From positions 101,851 to 124,546 of the forward strand of contig DINW01000088.1 in assembly GCA_002423705.1 (NCBI GenBank): a stretch of DNA of 22,696 nt, written 5' to 3'. This DNA is from Clostridium sp. UBA5530 (GTDB lineage Bacteria; Bacillota; Clostridia; Clostridiales; Clostridiaceae). Shown here piece after piece: positions 1-8,397 of this stretch (within the stretch, counting starts at the first letter, position 1; each line of letters begins with the position of its first letter). The notes under the pieces were generated by a model, which had not been told where the DNA came from, made no database searches, and saw only the letters and a program-made list of their open reading frames with translations. Made by a program: the position numbers and the translations under genes.

Positions 1-1
1 T

Positions 2-748
2 GCTTTTCAACCATCAGAATTTGGAAAAATATTTTTAGTAGCTTATTTAGCTTCAGCCTTAAAAAATTATACAGGAAGTGTTAAGTCCTTGGTGAAGCCT
101 GCATTAGTAGTGATGTATTCATTATTTTTCATGGTATATCAAAAGGATTTGGGATCTGCTCTTATATTCTTTGGAATATCAGTAACCATGTTATATTTGA
201 GTACCAATAAGCTTAGGTATGTGGTTACAACCTTTATATTAGCAGCCATAGGAGCAGTAGGAAGCTATAAAGTGTTTGGTCACGTTAGAACCAGAGTTAA
301 TATATGGTTAGATCCATGGGCAGATGCCTATGACCAAGGACACCAAATAGTTCAAGGGCTTTTCGCTATGGCATCAGGGGGGCTCTTTGGTGCTGGATTA
401 GGGAAGGGTTATCCACAATTCATTCCAGTAAATACTTCAGATTTTATATTTGCTGTAATATGTGAAGAGATGGGATTGTTAATGGGTTTTGGAATAATGA
501 TACTTTGGTTTTTATTATTCTATAGATCTATGAGAGCTGCTATTTATGTGGAAGATAAATTCTCTCAAATGTTAGCAGTAGGATATGCCACTATGTTTGC
601 AACTCAAGTGCTAGTTATAGTTGGTGGGGTTATGAATGCAATACCTCTAACAGGAATTACACTGCCCTTTGTAAGTTATGGTGGAAGTTCTATGCTTACT
701 AGTTTTTTTGCTCTTGCTATAATACAAAAGATTTCAGAGGAGGGTTAA
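2..748 (+). CDS. SEDS-family glycan polymerase (FtsW/RodA/SpoVE), 3' part
   Basis: The reading frame is already open at base 2, so the gene begins before the window; 248 C-terminal residues are visible. SEDS proteins are multi-pass membrane enzymes that polymerise lipid II into glycan strands together with a class B PBP. Visible family marks are QPSEFGK at the left edge (the conserved P-S-E segment), GLGKGYPQ followed by NTSDFIFAVICEEMG, and PLTGITLPFVSYGGSSML near the C-terminus, with several hydrophobic segments between. A TTG at 89 could be mistaken for a start, but it is internal because the SEDS sequence continues upstream of it. The PBP gene starts two bases after the stop, and its ribosome binding site GAGGAGGG lies inside this gene's end, so the two are co-transcribed. 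The paired PBP favours a RodA/FtsW-type elongation or division role, but the sequence does not decide between FtsW, RodA and SpoVE. Confidence 0.93.
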   Translation, partial: AFQPSEFGKIFLVAYLASALKNYTGSVKSLVKPALVVMYSLFFMVYQKDLGSALIFFGISVTMLYLSTNKLRYVVTTFILAAIGAVGSYKVFGHVRTRVNIWLDPWADAYDQGHQIVQGLFAMASGGLFGAGLGKGYPQFIPVNTSDFIFAVICEEMGLLMGFGIMILWFLLFYRSMRAAIYVEDKFSQMLAVGYATMFATQVLVIVGGVMNAIPLTGITLPFVSYGGSSMLTSFFALAIIQKISEEG

Positions 749-749
749 T

Positions 750-2210
750 ATGCAGCAGGATTTAATGAATGGAATAAAAAAAGTTCTAATAGTATTCTTA
801 GTATGCTTTGTAGCCCTTATAACATATATAGCTTACTTTACAACCTTCCAAGCTCCAGAAATAGCAGAAAGGAGCGATAACAAAAGATTATGGGCTAAGA
901 GAAATGAAGTATTAAGAGGAACCATCTATGATAGAGACGGAAAAGCTCTTACTAAAAGTGAGAGAAAGGATACTCTAACACAAAAAAGAGAGTATGTATA
1001 TGGAGATTTGTTTGCTCATGCTTTAGGATATGTAAATGTAAAATATGGAATTACAGGCCTAGAATCATCTTATGACAAAGAGCTTATGAATACTAAAAAT
1101 ACTGCTTTTAATATAAAGGAAGCCTTAACAACCTTCAATTTTAAAGAAGCCTTTTCTAATAGACAGGAAAAGGAGAAGATAGGAAACAATCTAGTAACAT
1201 CTTTAGATTATGATTTGCAAAAGCTTGCCTATGATGCTTTAGGAGACAACAAAGGTTCAATAGTGGTTCTAGATCCTAAAACCTTTGATGTAATAACTAT
1301 GGTATCTAAGCCTAGCTACAATCCAAATGACTTAGAGAAAATTTGGGCAGAAATAAACAGCAATGAAAATGCACCTCTTTTAAATAGAGCTACCATAGGT
1401 TTGTATCCACCAGGATCTACATTTAAAGTAATAACCCTAGCCAGTGCCCTAGAAAATATGAACGGGGTCACAGAACGAACCTTTGAAGATAATGGAAAGA
1501 TAGATTTCGGAGGAGGATATGCTTTAAATAACTATGGAGGAGGAGCCCTTGGACAATTAAAATTAAAGGATGCCTTTAGAAAATCAAGTAATGTGGTTTT
1601 TGGTACCTTGGCTTTAGAGCTGGGCAATGATAAGCTTAAGGCTACAGCGGAGAAATTTAAATTTAATGAAACAATACCAAGCAATGGTTTTGGAATAGCA
1701 AAAAGCAGATTTCCTAAATTAGAAAGCAATGAGAAGGGAAATATAGCACAGTCTGGAATAGGCCAAAGCTCAGTCCTTGCAAGCCCTATGCAGATGGCAG
1801 TAGTTGCTAGTACAGTAGCCAATAATGGTGTTATGATGGAACCTAAGATAGTAAAAGAGATATTAAACTTTGAAGGTAAAAGTGTAGAAACCATAAAAGA
1901 TAAAGAAGTTGGAAGAGTAATACCTGAAAAAACTGCAGATATTATGAAGTCATATATGAAGGAAGTAATAGATAACGGTACAGTAAATTCTAGTTATTTT
2001 TCAGGAACAAATGCAGCAGGTAAGACAGGAACAGCAGACCATATGGATAAGAATGGAAAACCAGCCACCCCTCATTCATGGTTTATAGGATTTGCACCTT
2101 ATGAGAATCCTAAATATGCTATAGCAGTAATTGTGGAAAATGGTGGTGTAGGCGGCGGAAAGGCAGCTCAAATTGCTGGAAAAATTTTAAAAGCAGCTTT
2201 AAATCAATAA
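750..2210 (+). CDS. Class B penicillin-binding protein (PbpA-like transpeptidase)
   Basis: This is a 486-residue peptidoglycan transpeptidase that cross-links stem peptides and is anchored by one N-terminal membrane segment (about residues 10-30). RGTIYDRDGKAL (about 56-67) is the usual start of the class B N-terminal module. The three catalytic motifs are intact: S223-T-F-K226 (nucleophile Ser223, general base Lys226), S279-S-N281 and K425-T-G427. There is no glycosyltransferase domain, so polymerisation must come from a partner, and the SEDS gene two bases upstream supplies it. At 486 residues it is short for class B PBPs and has no PASTA repeats, resembling the PbpA proteins paired with SEDS genes in actinobacteria and clostridia. 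The ATG follows a GAGGAGGG site by about six bases. A strong terminator follows at once. Family assignment is certain; the exact cellular role (elongation, division or sporulation) is not. Confidence 0.95.
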   Translation: MQQDLMNGIKKVLIVFLVCFVALITYIAYFTTFQAPEIAERSDNKRLWAKRNEVLRGTIYDRDGKALTKSERKDTLTQKREYVYGDLFAHALGYVNVKYGITGLESSYDKELMNTKNTAFNIKEALTTFNFKEAFSNRQEKEKIGNNLVTSLDYDLQKLAYDALGDNKGSIVVLDPKTFDVITMVSKPSYNPNDLEKIWAEINSNENAPLLNRATIGLYPPGSTFKVITLASALENMNGVTERTFEDNGKIDFGGGYALNNYGGGALGQLKLKDAFRKSSNVVFGTLALELGNDKLKATAEKFKFNETIPSNGFGIAKSRFPKLESNEKGNIAQSGIGQSSVLASPMQMAVVASTVANNGVMMEPKIVKEILNFEGKSVETIKDKEVGRVIPEKTADIMKSYMKEVIDNGTVNSSYFSGTNAAGKTGTADHMDKNGKPATPHSWFIGFAPYENPKYAIAVIVENGGVGGGKAAQIAGKILKAALNQ

Positions 2211-2214
2211 TCAT

Positions 2215-2253
2215 TGTCTCAAAGTAGTGAAAACTCCTTTGAGACAGTTTTTT
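2215..2253 (+). terminator. Rho-independent terminator after the PBP gene
   Basis: A perfect 10-base-pair stem (TGTCTCAAAG at 2215-2224 with CTTTGAGACA at 2237-2246) encloses a 12-base loop and is followed by G and six T. It lies five bases after the PBP stop, so the SEDS-PBP transcript should end here. Confidence 0.92.
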
Positions 2254-2284
2254 GTGGAAGTTAGGAAGATATATAGTTAAAAAG

Positions 2285-2314
2285 TTGATTTTTATTAATG
2301 ATTATATATATAAT
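2285..2314 (+). promoter_or_regulatory. Sigma-A-type promoter for uvrC and the PHP gene
   Basis: TTGATT (2285-2290) and TATAAT (2309-2314) are separated by 18 bases, downstream of the PBP terminator and about 40 bases before the uvrC ATG. A second TATAAT overlaps at 2314-2319, so the exact start is uncertain. No LexA-type operator (GAAC-N4-GTTC) was seen beside it. Confidence 0.65.
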
Positions 2315-2354
2315 ATAATGAAACTTAGCTTAAACCATAACAGGAGGTGAGATT

Positions 2355-4226
2355 ATGTTCGATTTTGAAAAGCAACTTAAAGGACTACCAGAAAATCCAG
2401 GAGTTTACCTTATGAAAAATTCCCTAGGGGAAGTAATATACGTAGGAAAAGCTAAGATTTTAAAAAATAGAGTGAGACAGTATTTTCAAAATTCTAAGAA
2501 CCATTCTGAAAAAGTGAGAAATATGGTAAGCAACGTAGCGGAGTTCGAATATATAATCACTGATTCAGAAATGGAAGCTCTAATCCTTGAATGTAATCTT
2601 ATAAAAAAATATAAGCCAAGATACAACATATTATTGAAGGATGACAAGTATTATCCCTTTATTAAAATAACAACCAATGAAGAATTTCCTAGAATTTTTG
2701 TAACTAGAACCTATGGAAAGGATGGAAACAAATATTTTGGACCATATACAGATGCGGGAGCTGTATACGAGGTCCTGGAGTTAATAAAAAAAGTTTTTCC
2801 TATAAGAACTTGCAAAAAGAGAATAGAAGAGAAAGGCCCGTTTATAAGGCCATGCTTAAATTATCAAATAAAGCTTTGCGCAGGTCCATGTGCTGGTTAT
2901 ATATCTAAAGGTGAATATGAAAAAATTATAAACGAGATTATAAATCTTTTAAATGGTAAAAATACTAATATAATCAAAAAACTTAGAGAAGATATGGAAA
3001 GTGCATCTCAAAGATTAGACTTTGAGAAGGCAGCTGAAAATAGAGATAAAATAAGGGCATTAGAAACCATAATAGAAAGACAAAAGATATTTACAAAAAA
3101 CATGGAAGATGAAGACTTTATACACGTATATAAAGATGAGAAGGATGTTTGTGCTCAAATTTTCTTTTTAAGAGAAGGTAAACTTATAGGAAGAGAGCAT
3201 TTTATATTAGAAAATAAAGCTCAGTATGAAGATGAAGAAATATTAGGAGAATTTATAAAGGGATTTTATAGTGGAACTCCAAAGATACCAAAGGCCATAT
3301 ATGTACCAGCAGTAGAGGATGGAGAGTTATTAGAACAATGGCTAACCGTAAAGAGAGGTTCAAAAGTAGCCATAAGGATTCCTAAAAAAGGAGAAAAACT
3401 TGAACTTTTGAATATGGTAAAAAATAATGCTAAAATTACATTAGAACAATTTAAAATAAAGATTCTTCAAGACAAAGAAATACATAGAGTAGCTGTAATG
3501 GAGCTTATGGAGGCCTTAGGCATAGAGGATATGCCAAATAGAATAGAAGCTTATGATATATCTAATATTCAAGGCATGGATTCTGTAGGAGTTATGGTGG
3601 TCTTTGAAGATGGAAAGTCTAAAAATAGTCAATATAGAAGATTCAAGATTAAAACTGTAAAAGGTGCTAATGATTATGATTCCATGAGAGAGATATTAAG
3701 AAGAAGATTTCAGCATGGATTGGAAGAAATAAAATCCATTAAAGACAGAAATTTAGAGTTTAGTGCAGGGAAATTTTGTGTATTTCCAGAATTGATTTTG
3801 ATGGATGGAGGAAAGGGTCAGGTAAAAGTAGCATTAGAAGTATTAGAGGAACTAGGGATAGATATACCTGTGGCCGGGCTTGTAAAGGATGATAAGCACC
3901 AAACAAGAGGAATAATATATAATAATACTGAGGTAATTATTTCCAATAAAAGAAATGCCATGAATTTTATTACGAGAGTGCAAGATGAAGTTCACAGATT
4001 TGCCATAACCTATCATAGAACCCTTAGAGATAAGAGAGTACTACACTCCATATTAGAGGATATACCTAATGTGGGGGGAACACGAAGGAAAGAGCTTTTA
4101 AAAGCCTTTGGAGATATAGATGCCATAAAAAAGGCTTCTATAGAGGAGCTTCTTGAAACTCCGTCCATAGATAGAAAAACAGCGGAAAGCATAAAAGATT
4201 TTTTTACTAAGGAGGAACAAAAATGA
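2355..4226 (+). CDS. uvrC: Excinuclease ABC subunit C (UvrC)
   Basis: UvrC makes both incisions around bulky DNA lesions after UvrA and UvrB have loaded. The N-terminal GIY-YIG nuclease (about 13-91, for the 3' cut) shows PGVYLMK, IYVGKAK and EALILECNLIKKYKPRYN, with Tyr18, Tyr29, Lys32 and Arg39. Four cysteines at 153, 167, 175 and 179 match the [4Fe-4S] ligands described for UvrC. A UVR motif, which binds UvrB, lies around 200-236. The C-terminal RNase H-like nuclease (5' cut) has Asp401 in EAYDISN, Asp484 in LMDGGKGQ and the histidine of TYHR. Two helix-hairpin-helix units close the protein (about 560-615). The length of 623 is normal. The ATG follows AGGAGGTGA by about five bases. The stop overlaps the next start as ATGA, so the PHP gene is translationally coupled. 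Confidence 0.98.
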   Translation: MFDFEKQLKGLPENPGVYLMKNSLGEVIYVGKAKILKNRVRQYFQNSKNHSEKVRNMVSNVAEFEYIITDSEMEALILECNLIKKYKPRYNILLKDDKYYPFIKITTNEEFPRIFVTRTYGKDGNKYFGPYTDAGAVYEVLELIKKVFPIRTCKKRIEEKGPFIRPCLNYQIKLCAGPCAGYISKGEYEKIINEIINLLNGKNTNIIKKLREDMESASQRLDFEKAAENRDKIRALETIIERQKIFTKNMEDEDFIHVYKDEKDVCAQIFFLREGKLIGREHFILENKAQYEDEEILGEFIKGFYSGTPKIPKAIYVPAVEDGELLEQWLTVKRGSKVAIRIPKKGEKLELLNMVKNNAKITLEQFKIKILQDKEIHRVAVMELMEALGIEDMPNRIEAYDISNIQGMDSVGVMVVFEDGKSKNSQYRRFKIKTVKGANDYDSMREILRRRFQHGLEEIKSIKDRNLEFSAGKFCVFPELILMDGGKGQVKVALEVLEELGIDIPVAGLVKDDKHQTRGIIYNNTEVIISNKRNAMNFITRVQDEVHRFAITYHRTLRDKRVLHSILEDIPNVGGTRRKELLKAFGDIDAIKKASIEELLETPSIDRKTAESIKDFFTKEEQK

Positions 4227-4945
4227 ACTATGTAGTTGATTTGCATACCCATACCTATGCTAGTGGCCATGCATATAGCACCATTATGGAGAATATAACC
4301 TGGGCCTCAGAAAATGGTATAGAGGTTCTTGCTACAACAGATCACGGACCAACTATGCCAGGAGGACCTAAGGATTTTTATTTTGGAAACTTTAAAGCTA
4401 TACCTAGGGTATTAAAGGGAGTTCTACATCTTAAAGGATGTGAAGCTAATATAATTGATATTAACGGCACTTTAGATATACCACCTAGATTCATTGGAAG
4501 AATGGATATAATAATAGCAAGTCTTCATGATGTGTGTATAGATATAAGAAAAAAGGAGGACAATACCAAGGCTCTTTTAAATGCTATGGATAATGAGGCT
4601 GTAGATATACTGGGACATTTAGGTAATCCTACTTTTCCTATATTTGAAGAACAGGTTGTGAAAAAAGCTAAGGACAAGAATAAGATAATAGAAATAAACA
4701 ATGGTTCTTTTAAATCAAGACCTGGTTGTGAGGGAAATTGCATAAGGATAGCTAGTCTTTGTAAGGAGTACAAGGTACCTGTAGTTTTAGATACTGATGC
4801 ACACTTCCTTACCCAAATAGGGGATTTTACCTTGGCAGAGAAGATTCTAAAGGCTGTTAATATGCCAGAAGAACTTATAATAAATACAAATAAGCATAAG
4901 ATATTAAATTATCTAAAATCTAAAGAAAGATTAAAAGATATTTAG
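4223..4945 (+). CDS. PHP-domain phosphatase, YcdX-like
   Basis: This 240-residue, stand-alone PHP-fold metal-dependent phosphatase is probably cytoplasmic. Metal-binding motifs appear in the expected order: DLHTHT near the N-terminus, TTDHG, GCEANI, SLHD, LGHLGNP, IEINNGSF and DTDAH. That pattern, with the SGHAYSTI segment after the first motif, matches the E. coli YcdX type (a trinuclear zinc site is known in that family) rather than histidinol phosphatase or the PHP domain of polymerases. The physiological substrate of this family is not established. The start codon overlaps the uvrC stop, with the ribosome binding site AAGGAGG inside uvrC, so it is made from the uvrC message. Coupling to a repair gene suggests, but does not show, a role in nucleic acid end processing. 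No convincing terminator follows. Confidence 0.9.
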   Translation: MNYVVDLHTHTYASGHAYSTIMENITWASENGIEVLATTDHGPTMPGGPKDFYFGNFKAIPRVLKGVLHLKGCEANIIDINGTLDIPPRFIGRMDIIIASLHDVCIDIRKKEDNTKALLNAMDNEAVDILGHLGNPTFPIFEEQVVKKAKDKNKIIEINNGSFKSRPGCEGNCIRIASLCKEYKVPVVLDTDAHFLTQIGDFTLAEKILKAVNMPEELIINTNKHKILNYLKSKERLKDI

Positions 4946-4953
4946 CTTTAATC

Positions 4954-4983
4954 TTGATTAAATGGGTAATAATATTTTATACT
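4954..4983 (+). promoter_or_regulatory. Candidate promoter in the PHP-murB spacer
   Basis: TTGATT (4954-4959) and TATACT (4978-4983) are 18 bases apart. The -35 overlaps a palindrome, TTTAATC-TT-GATTAAA (4947-4962), directly after the PHP stop. A second candidate, TTGATT (5046-5051) with TATAGG (5069-5074) at 17 bases, lies closer to murB. One of the two probably serves murB; AT-richness makes chance matches likely. Confidence 0.35.
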
Positions 4984-5131
4984 ATATTATATTGAGCTTT
5001 TTTACAAATTTTTATATGAATTGAAAATTAGTAATTAATTTAAGTTGATTTAAGCTCAACTATACAAGTATAGGTAAATCTATATCTTTAAATAATTTTT
5101 ACCTTATCAATACAATTTGAGGAGATATGTT

Positions 5132-6052
5132 ATGAAGACATTAAATAATTTGAAAATAAAATTTAAGGACATAGTGGGAGAAAATAATGTTTTAATAAAT
5201 GAACCTATGAAAAACCATACCTATTTTAAAGTAGGGGGACCAGCAGATATTTTAGTTATTCCTCAAAGTATAGAGGAGGCTACAGCTATAATCAAGGAGT
5301 GCAAGGAAGCAGAAGAGCCATATTATCTAATAGGAAACGGATCCAATTTATTAGTAAAAGACGGTGGTATAAGAGGCGTTGTAATAAAGCTTGCAGCTCT
5401 AGACACCATAGAGGTACAGGGAGACAGCATAGTGGCAGAGTGTGGAGCCCAGCTTAGTGATATATCTGAAAAAGCTTTAGAGCATTCCCTAAAGGGCTTT
5501 GAGTTTGCTTGTGGAATTCCAGGAAGCATAGGGGGAGCTGTATTTATGAATGCAGGGGCCTATGATGGAGAAATGGTACACGTAGTAGACAAAGCTATAG
5601 TTTTAGACAAAGAAGGCAATTTAAAAGAATTAAAAAATGGAGAGCTAGAATTAGGATATAGAACTTCTGCTATTATGAAGTATGGTTATTTTGTAGTTAA
5701 AGTTCACATATCTTTAATGAAGGGCGATGCTGAAAAGATTAAGGGAAGAATAGATGAACTTACTACAAGAAGAAAGGAAAAGCAGCCCCTAGAATATCCT
5801 TCTGCAGGCAGTACCTTTAAAAGGCCAGATGGATACTTCGCATCAAAGTTAATTCAAGATTTAGGTCTTAAGGGATATAGCATAGGAGGAGCAGCGGTTT
5901 CAGAAAAGCACTCTGGATTTATAATAAACAAGAATAACGCTACAGCAAAGGATGTTCTGCAGCTTATAGAGTATGTCCAGAAAGCTGTAAAAGATAAATT
6001 TAATGTTGAGCTTAATACAGAAGTCAGAATCATAGGAGAAGAATTAAAGTAG
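5132..6052 (+). CDS. murB: UDP-N-acetylenolpyruvoylglucosamine reductase (MurB)
   Basis: MurB reduces UDP-GlcNAc-enolpyruvate to UDP-MurNAc with FAD and NADPH, the second committed step of peptidoglycan precursor synthesis in the cytoplasm. The FAD-binding region shows IGNGSNLLV (67-75) and ACGIPGSIGGAVFMNAGAY (126-144). Expected active-site residues are present: Arg177 in YRTSA, Ser227 in AGSTFKRP (proton donor) and Glu297 in NTEVRI. The length of 306 fits the short type II MurB of Gram-positive bacteria. I chose ATG 5132: GAGGAG (5119-5124) lies seven bases upstream. An in-frame TTG at 5117 falls on top of that site and has none of its own. The gene appears monocistronic, with its own terminator, between the repair pair and the rapZ operon. 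Confidence 0.97.
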   Translation: MKTLNNLKIKFKDIVGENNVLINEPMKNHTYFKVGGPADILVIPQSIEEATAIIKECKEAEEPYYLIGNGSNLLVKDGGIRGVVIKLAALDTIEVQGDSIVAECGAQLSDISEKALEHSLKGFEFACGIPGSIGGAVFMNAGAYDGEMVHVVDKAIVLDKEGNLKELKNGELELGYRTSAIMKYGYFVVKVHISLMKGDAEKIKGRIDELTTRRKEKQPLEYPSAGSTFKRPDGYFASKLIQDLGLKGYSIGGAAVSEKHSGFIINKNNATAKDVLQLIEYVQKAVKDKFNVELNTEVRIIGEELK

Positions 6053-6078
6053 ATTACAGGATAGAAATTAAATAATCT

Positions 6079-6126
6079 GGGAGTATGGATAGGTTTTTAT
6101 GATAGCATCTATTTATGCTCCCTTTT
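6079..6126 (+). terminator. Rho-independent terminator after murB
   Basis: GGGAGTATGGATAG (6079-6092) pairs with CTATTTATGCTCCC (6109-6122) over 14 positions, three of them G-U, around a 16-base loop. TTTT follows. Confidence 0.78.
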
Positions 6127-6135
6127 CTAATATGA

Positions 6136-6150
6136 TATAATATCTATAAT
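6136..6150 (+). promoter_or_regulatory. Two overlapping -10 candidates for the rapZ operon
   Basis: TATAAT occurs at 6136-6141 and again at 6145-6150, between the murB terminator and the rapZ ribosome binding site. Neither has a good -35; the best at 17-18 bases (around 6112-6118, TTTATG) lies inside the terminator stem. The location is right but the evidence is weak. Confidence 0.38.
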
Positions 6151-6172
6151 ACTAATTTAAGGAGGGAATAAT

Positions 6173-7057
6173 ATGAGGTTTGTTATAGTAACAGGATTAT
6201 CTGGAGCGGGTAAAACTAAAGCTACAAGGAACTTAGAGGATCTTGGATACTTTTGTGTAGATAATTTGCCTCCTACCTTGATACCTAAGTTTGCAGAAGC
6301 ATGTATTCAAACTGATGGAAAGATACAAAAGATAGCTTTAGTTATGGATATACGTGGTGGAAAGTTTTTTGATGCCCTTTTTGAAAGCTTAAATTATCTT
6401 AGTGACAATGAATTCCCATATGAAATATTGTTTTTAGATGCTTCTGATGAAGTGTTGGTTAAGAGATTTAAGGAAAGTAGAAGAACCCATCCGTTATCAG
6501 AGTCAGGTAGAATTATAAAGGGAATAACCTTAGAAAGACAAAGGCTCAGAGAAGTAAAAAATAGAGCAGATATTATAATAGATACCTCTAAGCTAGAAAT
6601 AAAGGACCTAAGGAGCAAGATAAATGAGATATATGGAGAACAAGAGATAGAAAGAAAGAACTTGTCAATAACAGTATTATCCTTTGGATTTAAATATGGC
6701 ATACCAGTGGATGCAGACTTAGTTTTTGACGTTAGATTTATGCCAAATCCTTTTTATATCCCAGAGCTTAGAGGGTTTTCCGGAAATGATGATCCTGTGA
6801 AGGAGTATGTATTAAATCATGATGAAACTATAGGATTTATCACAAGGCTTAAGGATATGATAGATTTTCTAATTCCTAACTATGAAAATGAAGGAAAAAG
6901 GCAACTTATCATAGCTATAGGATGTACAGGAGGAAGACATAGATCTGTAGCTATAGCTAATGATTTATATTCATATTTAAGTGATAAGTGGCAAAATGTT
7001 ACCTTAGAGCATAGGGATATAAATGAAGATATAAATAGGGGTGGAGGCAAACTATGA
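6173..7057 (+). CDS. rapZ: RapZ/YvcJ-family nucleotide-binding protein
   Basis: This 294-residue protein has an N-terminal P-loop kinase-like domain and a C-terminal RapZ domain. The Walker A motif is GLSGAGKT (residues 8-15); LFLDASDEVLVKRFKESRRTHP follows at about 85-105, and the C-terminal signature GCTGGRHRS spans 250-258. In E. coli, RapZ binds the small RNAs GlmZ and GlmY and so controls glucosamine-6-phosphate synthase. In Bacillus, YvcJ hydrolyses GTP and affects competence, and no GlmZ-type RNA is known there, so the role here is inferred only to touch cell-wall sugar metabolism. The ATG follows AAGGAGGG by about six bases. The gene opens a five-gene run and its stop overlaps the yvcK start as ATGA. 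The order rapZ-yvcK-whiA is conserved across Firmicutes. Confidence 0.97.
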   Translation: MRFVIVTGLSGAGKTKATRNLEDLGYFCVDNLPPTLIPKFAEACIQTDGKIQKIALVMDIRGGKFFDALFESLNYLSDNEFPYEILFLDASDEVLVKRFKESRRTHPLSESGRIIKGITLERQRLREVKNRADIIIDTSKLEIKDLRSKINEIYGEQEIERKNLSITVLSFGFKYGIPVDADLVFDVRFMPNPFYIPELRGFSGNDDPVKEYVLNHDETIGFITRLKDMIDFLIPNYENEGKRQLIIAIGCTGGRHRSVAIANDLYSYLSDKWQNVTLEHRDINEDINRGGGKL

Positions 7058-8385
7058 GGTTTAGCGACTGGCTAAGGCCAGGCATTAAGGTTAAAAGGTG
7101 GATTCTATTAGCTTTATTGGGAGTTCTTATAATTATCTTTGCAATAAATGAGATGGTATACAATTGGCAATACTCAGTATACTATAAATGCTTTTACGCA
7201 TTTTTAAATATAACAGGTATATTTTTAATATATATAGCTGTAACAGAAGGAGTAAAATCCATAATAGCATTGGTTAACAAAGGATACTTGAAATTTTCTT
7301 TAGACTCTCAAAAGATAGAGAATCTTATGTATGAAAAAAGGCTTTTAATAAAAGGGCCTAAAATTGTAGTTATTGGTGGAGGAACAGGGCTATCTACTAT
7401 GCTTAGAGGATTGAAATACTATACCTCTAATGTAACGGCCATAGTAACTGTGGCTGATGATGGTGGTGGGTCAGGAGCCCTTAGGGAAGATTTAGGTATG
7501 CTTCCACCAGGAGACATAAGAAACTGTATATTGTCCTTGGCAGATACGGAACCTTTAATGGAGGAACTTCTTCAATATAGATTTACAGATGGCAGACTAA
7601 AAAATCAAAGTTTTGGTAATTTATTTTTAGCAGCCATGAATGGAATATCAGATAATTTTGAGGATGCTGTTCATAAAATGAGTTCTGTTCTAGCAGTTAC
7701 AGGAAAGGTGTTGCCAGTGACTTTAGAAAATATGGTTTTGAAAGCTCAGCTTAAAAATGGAAATATAGTGGTGGGAGAATCCATGATTCCTAAAGAGGCT
7801 ATAAGTCAAGAATCACCAATAGATAGGCTTTTCATAGAGCCTAAAAATGCTAAGGCATTAAAAGAAGCTGTAGATGCTATAATAGAGGCTGATGCAATAA
7901 TCCTTGGACCAGGAAGTCTATATACCAGTGTAATTCCTAATCTTCTAGTTAAAGATATATCTGAGGCCATACACAAAAGTGATGGTATAAAGATATATAT
8001 ATCTAATATAATGACTCAACCAGGGGAAAGTGATGGCTATGCTGTTAGTGACCATATAAAGGCATTGATAAAGCATGGAGGCAAGGGTATTGTAGACTAT
8101 GTTATTGCCAATGTGGCAGATATAGATAAAGAACTTAAAACAAAGTATCTTGAAGACATGTCTGATATAGTAAAGCTAGATAGAAAAAACTTAGAAAAAT
8201 TAAATGTAAAAGTTGTAGAAGCTGATTTGGTAAAGATAAGAAATGGACTTATAAGACATGATACAGAGAAATTATCCTCAGTATTGGTAGAAACTATAAT
8301 GGATAAAAAGTTATTCTATGATAGAAAGAAGATAGTGGAGTACTTCTACTTATCTGAAAGATTAAAACAAAATAAAACAAATTAG
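7054..8385 (+). CDS. yvcK: YvcK/CofD-like UDP-sugar-binding protein, long membrane-anchored form
   Basis: The core shows the CofD-like Rossmann signature KIVVIGGGTGLSTM (Gly108-Gly112), VADDGGGSGALR (133-144), LPPGDIRNC and LGPGSLYTSVIPN. In Bacillus, YvcK is needed for normal shape and growth on gluconeogenic carbon sources and binds UDP-GlcNAc-type sugars; a control role in cell-wall precursor supply is the accepted view. This protein has 443 residues against about 317 in B. subtilis. The extra roughly 100 N-terminal residues carry two hydrophobic segments (about 16-32 and 47-64), which should anchor the core to the membrane. The ATG overlaps the rapZ stop, and the ribosome binding site GGTGGAGG lies inside rapZ. 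The extension is in frame with no good internal start, so it is part of the protein. Confidence 0.95.
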   Translation: MRFSDWLRPGIKVKRWILLALLGVLIIIFAINEMVYNWQYSVYYKCFYAFLNITGIFLIYIAVTEGVKSIIALVNKGYLKFSLDSQKIENLMYEKRLLIKGPKIVVIGGGTGLSTMLRGLKYYTSNVTAIVTVADDGGGSGALREDLGMLPPGDIRNCILSLADTEPLMEELLQYRFTDGRLKNQSFGNLFLAAMNGISDNFEDAVHKMSSVLAVTGKVLPVTLENMVLKAQLKNGNIVVGESMIPKEAISQESPIDRLFIEPKNAKALKEAVDAIIEADAIILGPGSLYTSVIPNLLVKDISEAIHKSDGIKIYISNIMTQPGESDGYAVSDHIKALIKHGGKGIVDYVIANVADIDKELKTKYLEDMSDIVKLDRKNLEKLNVKVVEADLVKIRNGLIRHDTEKLSSVLVETIMDKKLFYDRKKIVEYFYLSERLKQNKTN

Positions 8386-8397
8386 GAGTAGAGAAGT

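Noticed and set aside
5043..5103. Small hairpins before murB (AGTTGA/TCAACT, TATAC/GTATA, GGTAAA/TTTACC)
   Set aside because: The stems are only five or six pairs in very AT-rich DNA, with no T run and no recognisable element, so chance is likely.
5117..5131. TTG at 5117 as the murB start
   Set aside because: It overlaps the GAGGAG site that serves ATG 5132 and has no site of its own.
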